Assembly: GCA_009829735.1 (NCBI GenBank)
Contig: CM020619.1
Location: forward strand, 31,723,547 to 31,787,546
DNA from: Pyropia yezoensis
Lineage: Eukaryota > Rhodophyta > Bangiophyceae > Bangiales > Bangiaceae
DNA: 64,000 bases
Reading direction: 5' to 3'
Notes under the pieces: model-generated
What the model was told of the DNA's origin: nothing
The model's database searches: none
Seen by the model: the letters and a program-made list of their open reading frames with translations, nothing else
Made by a program: the position numbers and the translations under genes
Shown: one piece after another, positions 30,136-40,000 of the stretch
How the letters are laid out: every line of letters begins with the position of its first letter
How positions within the stretch are numbered: position 1 is the stretch's first letter

Positions 30136-31817
30136 TCGTTTCCCGCCAACTTGGCGTCTGAATCTGAGGGCGAAGGGGAAGACGACGAGTCCGAGGACGA
30201 CGTGTCCGCCCCCTCCGCCGAGGGTGTGGCGTCCGCCACTACCGGTCGAAGTCCACCTTCGCAGCGTGAACGTACTTCGTTCGTAGCCGACTTCTTATTC
30301 GCATTCCTAACAAGTTGTTGAATGCGTGTACTCAACCTGGGGCAATCATATGCCCAGTTTCCATCGGAGTTGCAGTTCCAACACCGATTTTCAGTTCCCG
30401 GAGGGGTCTTCTCGACTGAGGAAGACGAAGCGGTACCCTGGAAAGCTCCCACGGCAGCTACTACCCTTTCCTTGCGGATTTGGCGTGCCTCTCTCAACTC
30501 TCTGGCCTGGCGCGCCTCCTCGCGTTCCTTGGCCAACTCGGCCTGACGCTCCTGGCGTTGCTCCTCCCGCAACTTGCGGTAGGCCTTACCTCTGCGGTAG
30601 GCGAACCTGGCCAACTCGGCCAGGGTCGCCCGGGCAGTGTTATGCTCCCGGGTCTCCATGCGGACTGACCAATGGAGTCCCTCCACAAACCGACTCTTCA
30701 CCACAGCTTGTGGATGAAGAAACCCACAAAGATTGTTGAGCTTACGAACTCGCTCCGCAAAGGACAACTCGTCCTCAGCTCCTTTCTGGTGAGCTGGGGT
30801 AAACTCCTCAACTTGAGAAGCCAACGCCGCTTCATCGACCATGGCCCTCAACAACCAGTTGACGAGCTCCAAATAGGACGTCACCTCCCCAGCGCCTCCA
30901 CTTGAGGAGCTGGGCATGACGGACATAAGTTCTGTCCGCAGGTCGCCCTTCGTAAACTCCTGTAGCATATAGAAAGCCATGCCTTCACTTATGGCATTGT
31001 CGTCACAGGCTTTTGTGAAACGACGTAGAAGCTCAAAGACACGGAGGGGGGGAGTTCCATCCCACTCCGCTGTGTGCCCAAAAGAGTGAAGTGCATTCTT
31101 CTGGGCACGACCCATGGCTCGGGCCTGGACAGGACCATACGCCACCGACCTGTTGTGGAGAGCGTAGGTCTCACACTCAAAGATCCTCTGGTTGACCGGG
31201 TTGGCTACCTGGATCTTGGGCGGCACCTCACGTGGAGGGAAAAGCCGCTGAGGCACTGGAGTAAGTTGACCCGCAGTGACTGCTGTCTGCCGCGGCGAGC
31301 TTGGTGTAGCCGCCGGCGTTTCCGGGGGAAACTCCCTCGTGAAGGGCGTACGCCCCACCGAGAATGGTGTGGCTCCCTCGTTGGGAGACACAGGTGTCGC
31401 CCCCTGTTCGGGGCGACCCGAGACAGGCGAGAGGAGGGATTCCCCCTGCGCCTGCGGGCTCGAAAGCCCCAATCCGGTCTGGAAATTAAGGCCATCTGGC
31501 AAACTCGCCACAATCTGATTCAGAATAGTATTTGTCATCGTGACCACCAGGTCCGGCAACGTCAGCCGTAACACATTGGTCGCCTCCCGACGGACAGTTT
31601 CCGCGAGGAGTGGATTGTCGACTCCAGTTGAGTCTCGGTCCGCCTCCGGGAGTCCACCTGAGGGGTAACCACGATCCTCAGGGGTCTCAACCGGGGGCAT
31701 GGGCGCGAGCCCATCGCCGACCAACGAAGGTCCGCCGTCCTCCAAAAGCTTAGTTGGCGCCGGCTCCAAGCCAAAGTTGGCTCCAACCCGAGTGGAACCC
31801 GCGGGGACAGTCCTCAC
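30132..31817 (-). CDS. gag: B2 gag
   Basis: This is an uninterrupted frame of 561 residues. It has a Pro/Gly-rich N-terminus, a capsid domain (KAEWDG-like TAEWDGTPPLRVFE, MLQEFTKGDLRTEL, YLELVNWLLRAM), a charged Arg/Glu-rich helix near residue 430 (REEQRQERQAELAKE), then a knuckle CWNCNSDGNWAYDC with Asn in the His position, and an acidic Ser-rich tail ending GNE. The first codon here is GTG; no convincing ATG is seen, so the true start is uncertain and may require splicing of the leader. The stop overlaps the pol ATG. Confidence 0.85.
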   Translation of the reverse strand: MRTVPAGSTRVGANFGLEPAPTKLLEDGGPSLVGDGLAPMPPVETPEDRGYPSGGLPEADRDSTGVDNPLLAETVRREATNVLRLTLPDLVVTMTNTILNQIVASLPDGLNFQTGLGLSSPQAQGESLLSPVSGRPEQGATPVSPNEGATPFSVGRTPFTREFPPETPAATPSSPRQTAVTAGQLTPVPQRLFPPREVPPKIQVANPVNQRIFECETYALHNRSVAYGPVQARAMGRAQKNALHSFGHTAEWDGTPPLRVFELLRRFTKACDDNAISEGMAFYMLQEFTKGDLRTELMSVMPSSSSGGAGEVTSYLELVNWLLRAMVDEAALASQVEEFTPAHQKGAEDELSFAERVRKLNNLCGFLHPQAVVKSRFVEGLHWSVRMETREHNTARATLAELARFAYRRGKAYRKLREEQRQERQAELAKEREEARQARELREARQIRKERVVAAVGAFQGTASSSSVEKTPPGTENRCWNCNSDGNWAYDCPRLSTRIQQLVRNANKKSATNEVRSRCEGGLRPVVADATPSAEGADTSSSDSSSSPSPSDSDAKLAGNE

Positions 31818-32178
31818 CCCTTGGGACGTTCCCGTTCAGTGTACCACACGGTGGCCAGACTTCGGCCCACCCACATCAGAAGTGTCACCCGAATGAACTC
31901 CCGACTGAGTCGGGGTGGCCTGTTGCCCGCCCGCACTTCCAGTCCTGCTGGCTTGAGGGACCTCCAATCCGTCTGCATACCCCAGGTAAACCTACCTGTG
32001 TCTCACCAGTATTCGAAGGCACTGAAGTACGTGCGTCACCCGTGTATTCCCCGGACGACGGGGGGTCCGAGCTAGCCATGTTGGCTGACGATCCGTATGA
32101 CACGGTCCAAGTCCATCGTTCCTCTGAGACAGAGGGCCCCCTACTCCCGGGTGCCCCCGAAGGTAAAGTTTACCTCTG

Positions 32179-32196
32179 TCCCCTGCTTCTCCACCA
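32179..32196 (-). other. Primer binding site of B2
   Basis: It reads TCCCCTGCTTCTCCACCA on the plus strand, one base different from B1, two bases from the LTR. The leader 31818-32178 has no recognised gene. Confidence 0.75.
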
Positions 32197-32198
32197 AA

Positions 32199-32666
32199 TG
32201 TGGCAAAGACCTCTCGCACACGCGACACCCAAGTTGGGGCGGTGTACAAGGGCTGCCTTCCGTGTCGGGAGAACCCGAAGAAGTGCAAGTCGCACACACT
32301 CCATCCCTACTGTGGGGCAATCCCCCCACTGACAAAGAAGAAGATGGTGTGTGGTCCAACAGTTTCTTGGTCGGGACGAGGACGCAGGGCCAAGCCCCGC
32401 TGTCCCTCCCCTTATCCCCCCAGGGTCCCCTCAGAATCTCGCCACTCAGAATCTCCCACCCCAGCACCTGCCCACCGGGCCACACGAAAATTCAAGACGA
32501 TAAATGCAGAAAACCCTCAAATCCAAGTTGGATTTACTACTAAGCTAACTATCCCAAACTGAGGGAATATGGACCCAAATGCAGGGGGAGGAACGGATCA
32601 GGTTAGTGGCCTGCCGCCCCTCCATGTCACGTGTTGCCCCCCCACCTGGGGGTCAATACTGCCACA
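32199..32666 (-). repeat. 5' LTR of B2 (468 bp)
   Basis: It reads TGTGGCAAAGACC to ATACTGCCACA on the plus strand and is nearly identical to 20666-21134. It is followed by AGCC and then A-family pol (GTTGCATAGGTCC). Confidence 0.9.
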
Positions 32667-32670
32667 AGCC

Positions 32671-33992
32671 GTTGCATAGGTCCCGCACGATGCGGTTGCG
32701 ACCGCGCTGGTCGAGCACCTGGGACCAGGTCTCTACGGTGTTGTGTTGCCCCAATGGTACCCAGCGCCCCGCCGGTCCACGTGACGTCATGCCTTCTAAG
32801 CATCCGTCGTACCCCTTCAGCTACTGGAGGGGGAAGGTGGTCGAGGTCAGCCTCGGCCAGTGCCTTCAGGGCGTACTGGTCCTTTGACGGAATGTCTGCC
32901 GGAGCTGCTGATGGGTTAGGCTTCCCGTCATCGGATTCCTGCAGCTCGGTGGTCTCGGCGACCGCCAGTACCTCAAGTGGTTCAAATTGACCTTCCTTTT
33001 CAGGGGTAAGGATGTCTCCTTCGAAGAGCTCGGCAATCCCGAGGATAGTTCCTTTCGGAAGGGTGACTGCCTTACGGCGATAGTTCGCCATCACGAGCAG
33101 TAATGACCCCCCCGCTGGAAAGTCTACGATACCGTTGGCCATGGTCAACCCATGGCGCTTGTAGGTTCGTAGGTTGGACTGGCCTCTGGAGATGCCTGCG
33201 AGGTCACAGTTAACCGGGAGAACGGTCTCCGATAACGGCTCAAAGCAAGTCCGCTTGGCCAGCCGGAGTGTCTTCGGTTCTACGTTTGCGTATACCTCAG
33301 CCACGTTAACGTGGCTCCCTTGCAGCGTCAGGTCTCTGACGATAGCTGCGTGTCCTCTTTTCGTCCCGTCGGCCTCTTGCAGCTCGACGGTCCTCCGGCC
33401 CGGCCCGATTGCATCAACGTGAACGTTGATGAAGGTGCACGCCAGTATGCAGGGCACAGACAGAGTCTCACACACCAGGAAGTCAACTTCCGTGGTGAGC
33501 TCCCCGATGGTGACCCGCAGCGACATCGCTGCTGTCGTACGAATGAGACGACCATTCGCATCCTTGATCGTGGGTCCCCAAGCCACTCTGACTCGCGGGA
33601 GGCACTTGTCCGGGAGGGTATCCTTCCGGATCAGGTTAGGTCCAGCCCCTGTATCCAGTACTGGGTAATACGATCGGGTCGACTGGGGGTCATCCCCCAG
33701 TGCGGCTGATACCTTGAAGTTCTCCAAGGTGAACAGTACGTGGCCTACGCCGATACCCGGTGTAGCTCGTGCATCCTGAACAGGGCCCTTGTCTGGTTCC
33801 ATGTGACGGGGCTTCCCGTCCTCTCCTCCGAACTTTGAAGGTTGGTCATGAATCCCCTGACGCCGTGTCGTCGGGGCCGGAAGGTGTGCCCGGGGGTTGA
33901 TGCGGCGTCGGCGCAACCGCGCTCTCCGAGGGGCTTTCCCCGCGGCAGTCCGCGGCGGCTTGCTAGGGTTACCCCAGCGACCCCGTGTCGTC
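32671..33992 (-). pseudogene. pol: A3 pol N-terminal fragment (protease to pre-RT)
   Basis: This includes the protease (LDTGAGPNLI near 33655) and the linker up to the reverse transcriptase (HRAGPMQR at the junction). The ATG used by A1 and A2 reads ACG here. It is cut off before the RT motifs by B2. Confidence 0.85.
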
Positions 33993-33999
33993 CTTCCTC

Positions 34000-35469
34000 C
34001 TACTCGTTTCCCGTGCTCGGCCGGGTACTATCTTCCGGGATATCCGGGAGAGGAGGTGCCTCCTCGACTGCATGCACTCCTCTTGGAGCTTGCTGCCTAC
34101 CCGGTGCCGGGCCTCTGGCGGGATACCCCTTAATGGATGCTTTGCGTTGCGCCGCTGCCCGTCGAGACTCCTCCGGGATGAGCGGGCATGCGGACACCCA
34201 GTGTTGGGGGTCTCCGCACAGCATGCATCTGGACGTGCCGGCCGTCCCGGGCGTCCGCATCGGGTTGGCTCCATAGGTCCGGTTGCCTGCCTTGGGCGCC
34301 CGAGTGCGTGCCCCTTGGTAGGCCTTGGGTCCCTGTGCCAACCGGAACATGGACTCACCCAGCCGGTTGCTTCTACCAGCGATGTACAGAGGTGCCTCCG
34401 TACGCACTTCCCATGTCGGCAGGGGTTGGTGGTGGTTACCCGTAACCGGGGCATACCCCGTAGTCCGCACATTCGGGACACGCCGTCTCGCTCCCTCGTT
34501 GACCAGGAACTGGGTCCCAGTCGGGGATATGTACGCTACCGTACCATGCTCATCAACCACCGGCGTTGCCAGTAGCAACAGGTGGCCCTGTTGGTCGACT
34601 AGAGGTTCATCGTCACCCGTAGGGGTATGGTAGGTCGCGACCAGTACTGGTGCAGCCTTACGCTCCACCTTCTCTTGCTTCGTTTCCGGGGTAAGACCGG
34701 GCTTGCCTTCCTCACCCTCCGGCCTCAGGGCCAAGGCACAATCCGGGTGTAGCACCCGGTAAGCGTCCCCTAGGGACTTGCACATATGCATCAGTCGACT
34801 GAAGTTCGTCCGAGCCGTATTGGCTCCCTGTGCGGATATCCGCACATAAATGGGTACTCCTGCGAACAGGATGGCCCGTAGATCTCCTTCGCCGAGAAGC
34901 TTCCGCAGCTCGTCGTCGAGCTCTCGGATCCGGCGTCCAAGCATCTCCTCATCCTCCCAGGACTGGGCGGTGGCGGTGCGAAGGGCCCGATAGAGGTCTT
35001 CGCACTTGTCCTCACTGAGGTGGCTGCTAAGCAGCTCCTTCAGTATACCACGATAATACCTGGGGGTGGCCGCGAGCCTCGTTTCCGGCATCGGGGATTC
35101 CTGGCGGAGGATGCCTTGTACCCTTTCATCCAAGAAAAACGGGAGGATCTCCAGCGCCAGCCCCTCGTTGACGAGGGCCTTGTCCGCGGCTGCCTTCAAG
35201 CTAGTCAAGAAGCAAATGACTGCCAACGGGCATCCATTAGGGCCCCCGAACATAGACACTCCCTTCATAAGAGTCTGCATAGAGCAAATCGCTCGGTGCG
35301 AGGTCGTACGCATCGATTGCGATACGGTAGTGGATCGGTCCTCCAAACGATAACGTTCGGGAGTCAGTACCGACCTGAAGACTTCGTTGACAATCTCCGT
35401 ATCCGCGTCCTGGATGTCCAGTCGCTTGGCCAGCTGATGAGTAAACTCATCGGACTTTATCCGCTTCAG
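34000..35469 (-). pseudogene. gag: A3 gag (start codon lost)
   Basis: This is a frame of about 489 codons matching A2 gag, with knuckle CMLCGDPQHWVSAC near 34200-34240 and C-terminal GNE. The ATG of A2 (context GCGGATGGAG) is GCGGATAAAG here. The frame is continuous with ORF1 upstream except for one TGA, so it could only be made by readthrough of that stop. Confidence 0.8.
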
Positions 35470-36177
35470 TCAGCTCGAAGTAACCTGCGCTGTCATCGCT
35501 TGCACCAGTGACGCTGGAACTTCTGGCGTCGGCGCCTCGGGTACCCGAGTTGCTTGGCTTCCGTCGTTGATGGGGTACTGCGAGACAGTACCGCCTCCCC
35601 CCATCGCCGACTCTGTTCCGGCGTAAGTATCCGCCGGATCATGTCCGCGGAGCCCGCTCTGGATGCTCCAAGCGTAGCGCTCCGTATGGCTACGTTCCAA
35701 CTCAGCTGACGAGTCGGATTCATAACCCGCCGTGTCCGGGGGCTGTCCAGGAGTAGCAACACAGGGGTCTACCCTGGTGGACTCCGAAAGTAGTCCGGGC
35801 GGTTCGAATCGTACCGTTGTGGGAGGACCACGACGGGGTACCGTCGTGTGGCGTGTTGACATCAGCACAGCCATTGCGTCCTCCGTACGCTCTTGACGGG
35901 CGTCGAGTCCGGTGAGCCGGGCCTCGATGCGAGCCAAGGATGCCACCAGGGAATCTCCTGATGATGGTGGCCGCCGCGTGAGCTCGGCAGAGGACAGTAG
36001 CGGCGGTCCGCCGCCCCCGGCCGTCCGTGCCGTACCGAACGTCGATCCGGCACCGGAGAGCATCGGCGTCTCGATGTTCTCGATCTGGTTACCGATCCCG
36101 GTTCCCGGGCTCAGCTCCGGGGTCGGCGTCGACGCCGATCCGTCATCATGAACGTTCCCCGTCTCTTGGGTAGACAT
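35470..36177 (-). CDS. A3 ORF1 (235 aa), function unknown
   Basis: The ATG at 36177 begins MSTQETGNV, the same as A2. The protein is Ser/Thr/Pro-rich and probably disordered in the N-terminal half, with a short helical stretch (LVASLARIEARLTGLDARQ) that may form a coiled coil. It ends VTSS followed by TGA CTG, in frame with gag. It is the same length as in A2. It may be the N-terminal part of gag, separated by a leaky stop, or a separate leader protein. Confidence 0.7.
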   Translation of the reverse strand: MSTQETGNVHDDGSASTPTPELSPGTGIGNQIENIETPMLSGAGSTFGTARTAGGGGPPLLSSAELTRRPPSSGDSLVASLARIEARLTGLDARQERTEDAMAVLMSTRHTTVPRRGPPTTVRFEPPGLLSESTRVDPCVATPGQPPDTAGYESDSSAELERSHTERYAWSIQSGLRGHDPADTYAGTESAMGGGGTVSQYPINDGSQATRVPEAPTPEVPASLVQAMTAQVTSS

Positions 36178-36400
36178 AGTAACAATCAGTCAACCGACGC
36201 AACAGTCACCACATATAAGAGAGCGAGGGGGTAGTTGGCGGGAGTAACCTTCGGTCGTAATCCACGCAACCACTCAAAACAATCAACCAGATCGCAGCAC
36301 CACGAGTACAAGAAAAGGACTGGATCCGTATCCGTGTGCCCGGGCCGAAGATGGCGTCACCACAAGGGCGACGGAGATCCATCCCCTGCTGCTCCACCAA
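36178..36400 (-). other. A3 leader with primer binding site
   Basis: Noncoding leader. ATCCCCTGCTGCTCCACCAA at 36381-36400 on the plus strand is the primer site adjoining the LTR. Confidence 0.75.
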
Positions 36401-36762
36401 TGTAGCACAATAGGTATCCGCTGCACGTCCACTCTCAGGGAGCACTCACCAAGGTGGCTCGGCACCAGCGTCACCGGGAGGCCAAGGTTGCTGTCCTTGG
36501 AGCACAAGCCACTGGACCAAGATGGGAGCCCAAATGGAAGGGGATTGTTGTTCTACCATGGCCGGCGGTTGATTCGCCGCCGGCCCCCTCGTTATAAACC
36601 CTCGGAGGCACTACGAACTACCCTCCACCCCAAGATGCAAGTCCCTCTGGTCATACGTAACTCATAGATACCGTGACCAGTACGGACTCCCAAATTGAAA
36701 CCTAAGGGTTACAAGTAGCCGCCCTACATGAGGGTCACAGTACGGTGATGCATATTGCTACA
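36401..36762 (-). repeat. 5' LTR of A3 (362 bp)
   Basis: It reads TGTAGCACAATAGG to CATATTGCTACA on the plus strand and matches the other A LTRs. Its outer edge at 36762 borders non-retroelement sequence. Confidence 0.92.
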
Positions 36763-37057
36763 CCAAGATGAGAAAGATCTGGTGCAATGCCGTGCGTGTG
36801 CAGATCAACGCGTTGTGAAGCTTGTGCACAGTGAGCTCGCCGTGCAGGCGGTCCACCTCGGCGAATCGATCGGAGGCACACGACGAAGAAGGCAAGAAAC
36901 AAAGCAGAACAAACGAGCTCGTGGACCCCCCCCGGCCTCCCCTTCCCCCAATGCAGCGACCGCAGTGGCCTCCATGGCACAAGCACCCTGGCGCCGGGCA
37001 CCCCTGCTGGTGCCCCCCCCGCCCAGTGGGTACATAGCTCACACGCACGAGATTCGC
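36763..37057. other. Region between A3 LTR and helicase remnant
   Basis: I see no gene or repeat here. It may be the former 3' end of the helicase gene. Confidence 0.4.
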
Positions 37058-40000
37058 TCAGCCCCACCGACCGCTCAAGACTCCCGCCCAGCACACATCC
37101 CACGGATTGTTTGACTGTGCCACATAGTCCATGTCCCCAACAACGTGGAGATGTGCCTCTGCGCGCGACAGCATAACGTTCATGCGTCGCCTATCCCCGG
37201 TAGAGCGCATCATGCGACTCCGTGTCTTTCGGTCGTTTCTGGGGATTGAGTGACAAACACACAATCCACGGAAGCTCCCCGGGAGCCGTCCACGGTTGCG
37301 ACGTCCACAGTGTACTTGTACTGCGTCTGCTGTGGGCGACGGACGGTCGCACGCACTCGCCGCACAGCCGCGTCGAGCAACCGCCGCTGTGCCGTGTATG
37401 GGCTTAGCAAGAGTTCGCGTATGTCACCCATAGGACGGGACGCCCAGCCACGCAGAATGTTCCGTAGCTCGTCCTCCATTACGCGCACCTCCACCAGGTT
37501 CGAAACCCCCTGGTGTCTGGATTGAAGTCATCTTGCCGATCTTGGGGTGTTAGCTGGGAGGTGCTGGTAATCTCAAGCGGCCATCAAGACGCGCGTACCA
37601 GCCAGTCGGGCCGTAGGGGTACAGCATTGTCCCATGACGCCTTGTTTCCCATCATACCAGCGCCAACAGGGATTAAGGAGTAAAGCAGGCTCGGCACTAT
37701 CGTCCAAAAAATCGGTCGCGTTCGATGCTGTTAAGTGAGGGTGAGCTGCGGGTGGTCCCGTTGGAGCCGCTCAAACACGCTGTCGCCCATTGCGATGAGG
37801 TCGCCGGTGTACCGCATCTCACTGCTCGGCGGCAACTGTGCGGGGTCGCCCGTAAACACCACACAGCGCGTCATTCTCGCGGCCTCATCGCCGCCATCCT
37901 CGGCAGCCCGGACGACAGCAGACACGGCCGCAGGGATGCTTGTCGAAGCCGCCTCCTCCACGATGATGACATGGTAGCCGAGGTCACCGATGGCGTTCCC
38001 CGTCGAGGTGGCGGTAGTAGTCACCAAATGGGAGCACCCTGAGCGACTTGCGAATGCAGTCGCCGCACCGACTTCTTGACGGCCGCATTCGCCTCCAAGA
38101 GTTCATCCCCTGCCGCTTGTGCGTCACGGACGCTGGTTGGGTCATTCGAGCCGAAAGCTCCCAATCTCTGGAGCAAGTCCCCATGGGCTGCCGCTCCCGC
38201 CTCCTGTCGCCTGACCACGTCGGGGTAGACGCGAGGTAGTGGGTCTTTGACAACAGCGTCAATGTGCGTGGCGACGATCAGATCGCCCTTTGGTGGTGCC
38301 AGCCCGACTCGCAACAGTACTGGCATCCGGGCCCCCGCCACAGAACCAAGCGCCTGTGACAGGCTTTCCAGGTATCGCCGACGCCAGTCATGACGTTCCA
38401 GTTGCGCGTGTAGGGACAGCAGCACCGACACAGTCTGGTCACATGCAGCAGTGGTCCTCGACACCAGCAGCAGCCTTGTCATGATCGGCCCCCCGTCTCC
38501 ACACATACAGCCGCGCCGAATCAGCTACATGGCAACCCCCAGAGTGGTCCGCGTCTTGCCCGTGCCTGGCGGACCCGTCGCGAGTACGCAGCCGACACGG
38601 GGCACGCCAAAAGCATCTGCGACAGTCCGCACGACTCCCAGCTAGGACTCATCCAGCTCGACCGACATGTCCAGAGAGGGGGGGGGCGGCGGAGGTTGGG
38701 CGTTCGGCTACGGCTCTGGTATGTGTAGGGACCCTACGGGCCCTCCACGTGGGGGGACCTCGTAGAGATCGCGTGGTACCCCTGCGTCCACCTTCCTAGT
38801 GAGGAGGACGGGGCCGACTTGGCCCCCCGGGATTTTACTGGCTTCCGATTGGTCCCCTCCTATGGAGGCGGGACCGGGTCGCCATTGATTCTGGGGCCCA
38901 TTTTGGGATTCCCAATGTATGGGAATTTCCCCTAACCGGAAATGGCCATTGGTCAATATTCCGGGATGGGATGCATTTGGGGTTTGGATTTTGATTGTGT
39001 ATTTTGGGTGATTGTGAGATTGGGGAGATCTTGAGTGTTGGCACTGATGTCCGGCGGGGCTCCTCTTCCCCGTATCTTGGAGATTCCTGCCCCGCTGGCA
39101 GGGATGATCCGTGGGGGAGGGGGCCCTCCGGACATGTTGGAGGGTTTTGATTGGCTCGCACGTGGCCCGGGTGGAGGGTTGCTGGGTGCGGGTGAGAGAG
39201 GGCAAGAGTGTGCGTGGGGGTGCGCGTTGCTTCCCCCTTCGAAAAAAACAGACTTGCGTGTGCTTGAACACTGTCGTCCTGGTCGCGGATGCCCGCGTGA
39301 ACCAGCCAGGCGGTCGGCGGTTCTGTATCTCTCCGGTCTCCCCGCGTTCTTGGTGGGTCGTTTCTCTGGGTGTTCTGGGTGCTAGGCGCATAAGGAACGT
39401 AAAACCACTACAGTATGACCGGCGACGACGTGCCTGGGACAAGAACAGACGACGCTCCTGGCGGTACCGGTGGCTCAAAGCTTTCCTGTATGGTGCGTGG
39501 GAATCGCATCCATTTTCCAAGGCCACTGTTCTCGCGCCAGCCAGAGACGATGCTCATCGACAGGTTCACGACCACAAGCCCGGCCATATTTGTGGCACAG
39601 GGTAGTAGATGGGCGTCCGTTCGCCGTACAGAAAACCAGAGCGGCGTCGCCTTCGTGCTTCCAGAGCCACGGCCCTGCAGGGCGGTACCCTTCGTCACTG
39701 CCTCGCGCCTCACACACACCGCATGAATGGAGGTGCTGTAGGTACTGCGGGTCTCCTTCCCGCCCTTATTCCCGTCGACATTGGCGTCTGGGACAGGGAC
39801 CCGGATATGATAACGATCCCCCGGGGAGGCATTCGCCGCGTACGTTGGTTGCCGTATGCGACCGTCATTGTCATCGCCGTCATCGTCGGTTGACTCGTCG
39901 GCGCGTATCTGGAGCGGGTGCTCTTGTACGAGGATGAGCACGTCCACCGTCCCTGCTTGTTCGGCCTCGGAGTGGGTAGCCGCCAACGCGAGCGAGCGGC

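Larger units (their letters stand above)
29718..32666 (-). mobile_element. Retrotransposon B2, 5' portion
   Basis: This comprises the 5' LTR, primer site, complete gag and the first 140 codons of pol, ending where C3's LTR begins. It is almost identical to B1. Its outer LTR edge abuts A-family pol. Confidence 0.88.
32667..36762 (-). mobile_element. Retrotransposon A3, 5' portion
   Basis: This comprises the 5' LTR, primer site, ORF1, gag and the protease part of pol, ending at the B2 LTR. Start codons of gag and pol are lost compared with A2 (ATG to ATA, ATG to ACG), so it is an older copy. Confidence 0.9.

Noticed and set aside
36755-37114. Open frames next to the A3 LTR as a small gene
   Set aside because: Overlapping frames on both strands with compositional bias only; no motif or copy supports them.
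38708-39526. Minus-strand open frame of 272 codons
   Set aside because: No recognisable motif, low-complexity and Arg/Pro-rich composition, and it lies across the break in the helicase; more likely an intron or insertion read by chance.
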